Positions 5,098 through 6,419 of a stretch of 6,419 nt of DNA are shown here, piece by piece. Origin of the DNA: an uncultured Clostridia bacterium. Lineage in GTDB: Bacteria > Bacillota > Clostridia > Oscillospirales > Acutalibacteraceae. Within the stretch, counting starts at the first letter, position 1, and every line of letters begins with the position of its first letter. The stretch spans positions 1 to 6,419 of the forward strand of contig CALYNW010000059.1 in the NCBI GenBank assembly GCA_945224895.1. The letters run 5' to 3'. The position numbers and the translations under genes were made by a program. Below the pieces are notes generated by a model that saw only the letters and a list, made by a program, of their open reading frames with translations, did no database searches and was not told the origin of the DNA.

Positions 5098-6419
5098 TAT
5101 CTGCACCTCTCAGCTTGCTGACTCTGACCTTTCTTTTTGAAAGCCTCTTCCACGTTTCTCTGTAAAAAATATCCCCAAGAGAATTGAAATCAAGAGGAGA
5201 TATTGGAGTTGAAAAAGGAACACCGAATGGATTTAAGGAACATATATTTATAAACAGCACGCTACCGCCTATTATCAGTCCGTACATTCCTGTTAATCCG
5301 CCCACTATTATAAAAATAAAACGCAAAACCGAAACGCTTTCATAAAGAGGATAAACCACATATGAGGATATGGCGGTAAGTGCAATTACCACAAGCATAG
5401 GTGCACCGATAAGTCCTGCCGTAACCGTAGTTTCGCCTATTATGATACCGCCGATAATTGATACTGCGTGACCTATTGCTTTAGGAAGCCTCAGTCCTGC
5501 CTCTCTCATTATTTCATACAAAACAAGAAGCATAATTGCCTCTGTCATAAGGGAAAAGGGAGTTGTTATTTCCTCGCTTGCAATGGTAAAAAGCAGTCCC
5601 GTGGGAATAAGCTCCTGATGAAATGTTCCGATTGCCACGTACATTCCGGGTAAAAATATTGAAAGCACAAAACTGAAATATCTGAGAATTCTTATAAAGC
5701 CGCTGTAAAAAGGCGGATTATCGTAATCGTCAACAGACTGAAAGCTGTCCGAAAAAAGTGCAGGCAGAAAAACCGCAAAGGGCGTTCCGTCAACAAGAAT
5801 AACTATTCTTCCCTCAAGAAGCTTTGAAACGGCAACATCAGGTCTTTCCGTGTTTCCAACGCTTGAAAAAAAGGTTTTTATATCCGTATCAACAAAGGGT
5901 ACAAGCTCTCCGTAATCTGCAACCGTATTGAAATTTGCTTTATACAGTCTATCCTCAATTTCCTTTACAAGCCTTTCATCTGCTCTGTTGTCAACATAGC
6001 ACAGAGCAACGGCAGTTTGTGCAGAGCTTCCGAGCTTTATTTGCTTAGTTTTAAGGTGGTGGGATTTAAGTCTTTTTCTCAAAAGCGCCTTATTATCGTT
6101 TAATGTTTCCGTAAAGCATTCCTTGGCACCCTTTACATTATTTTCATTTGACGGCTCGTCAATAGACCTTTTCTCCCAGCCCTGAATACCGCAGGCAATG
6201 GCAGTATCCACACCGTCAAGAACAAATATACAAAAGCCGCTCATTAGAAAATAGTAGCAATCCTCAAAGGATTTTGCATCGTTCATTTCAACGGAATTTA
6301 CTACCTTTAATTTTATTTCATCAAAAAGCTCTTTGTTATCATCAAATCCTATTTCCTTTTTCAGTATAGGCGACACTATCATTTGAGTTAGCTGTAGTGA
6401 ATCAATAAGCCCTTCCATT
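5078..6419 (-). CDS. gerAA: GerA-family spore germination protein (germinant receptor A subunit), 5' end outside window
   Basis: This is the A subunit of the receptor: a large cytosolic N-terminal domain followed by membrane helices. In 446 visible residues (numbered from Met at 6418), the N-terminal domain contains EPSNENNVKGAKECF at 88-102, where most relatives have EP-x-x-E-x-x-x-RGPRE-x-F. It also contains TERPDVAVSKLLEGRIVILVDGTPF (from 190). The membrane part starts at about 245 with YFSFVLSIFLPGMYVA and carries the hallmarks F-H-Q-E-L-I-P-T (266-273), REAGLRLPKAIG (305-316) and FGVPF-x-x-P (398-405). The tail is basic. Family members usually have 480-540 residues, and M-E-G-L-I-D-S here aligns with the internal Y-I-D-G-L-V-D segment. 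The ATG at 6418 is therefore probably internal, and roughly 40-60 residues plus the operon promoter lie beyond the window. It overlaps the gerB start by 20 bp. Confidence 0.95.
   Translation of the reverse strand, partial: MEGLIDSLQLTQMIVSPILKKEIGFDDNKELFDEIKLKVVNSVEMNDAKSFEDCYYFLMSGFCIFVLDGVDTAIACGIQGWEKRSIDEPSNENNVKGAKECFTETLNDNKALLRKRLKSHHLKTKQIKLGSSAQTAVALCYVDNRADERLVKEIEDRLYKANFNTVADYGELVPFVDTDIKTFFSSVGNTERPDVAVSKLLEGRIVILVDGTPFAVFLPALFSDSFQSVDDYDNPPFYSGFIRILRYFSFVLSIFLPGMYVAIGTFHQELIPTGLLFTIASEEITTPFSLMTEAIMLLVLYEIMREAGLRLPKAIGHAVSIIGGIIIGETTVTAGLIGAPMLVVIALTAISSYVVYPLYESVSVLRFIFIIVGGLTGMYGLIIGGSVLFINICSLNPFGVPFSTPISPLDFNSLGDIFYRETWKRLSKRKVRVSKLRGADIDIQKK
5104..5111 (-). promoter_or_regulatory. 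Ribosome binding site setting the TTG start of the gerB gene
   Basis: GAGAGGTG has its GAGG core ending 8 nt before TTG (5097-5095). The GTG at 5106-5104 that could extend the frame is part of the site itself. The layout matches the one before the gerC gene, and the site lies inside the gerA coding region. Confidence 0.55.

Noticed and set aside
5468..5653. 61-codon Cys/His-rich plus-strand frame
   Set aside because: It is opposite the most conserved part of GerA. Its Cys and His residues come from complementary codons and show no zinc-finger spacing.
6416..6418. ATG at the window edge as the true GerA start
   Set aside because: The residues that follow align with an internal segment of GerA proteins, so the gene most likely begins outside the window.

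Overview
The window looks like a chromosomal segment from a low-GC, spore-forming member of the Clostridia, possibly a gut Oscillospiraceae- or Eubacterium-type organism. The evidence is a complete-looking GerA/GerB/GerC germinant-receptor operon, a clostridial-type citrate synthase with a long N-terminal lead, AT-rich sequence, tight gene overlaps and frequent TTG/GTG starts. The genus cannot be fixed from the sequence alone.

Almost everything is on the minus strand, so transcription runs from high to low coordinates. At 6419-2946 lies the germinant-receptor cluster. The A subunit has its 5' end outside the window. The B subunit permease and the C subunit lipoprotein follow. Adjacent genes overlap by about 20 and 17 bp, which points to translational coupling. 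The three products should assemble in the inner membrane of the spore, where they sense a germinant and trigger exit from dormancy.

The gap at 2698-2945 separates this cluster from a second minus-strand group. It carries an extended -10 promoter firing toward citrate synthase, an imperfect inverted repeat overlapping that promoter, and on the PLUS strand a 50-codon ORF (2819-2971). This ORF has a clear ribosome binding site and a TTG start, and encodes a small single-pass membrane protein. It ends inside the 3' end of the gerC gene (convergent overlap of 26 bp) and is followed by a plausible hairpin terminator.

The second group (2697-1) is probably one operon: citrate synthase, then after 29 bp an unrecognised protein with about eight membrane segments, then after 43 bp an AEC-family (auxin efflux carrier-type) transporter whose 3' end leaves the window. 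Pairing citrate synthase with an organic-anion-type transporter suggests a link between citrate or dicarboxylate production and membrane transport, but this is inference from gene order.

I see no RNA genes, CRISPR arrays, insertion sequences or other mobile elements. The most noteworthy items are the hidden small membrane protein gene, the dyad over the citrate synthase promoter, the citrate synthase/transporter operon, and the matching ribosome-binding-site arrangement that relocates the gerB and gerC starts to TTG codons.
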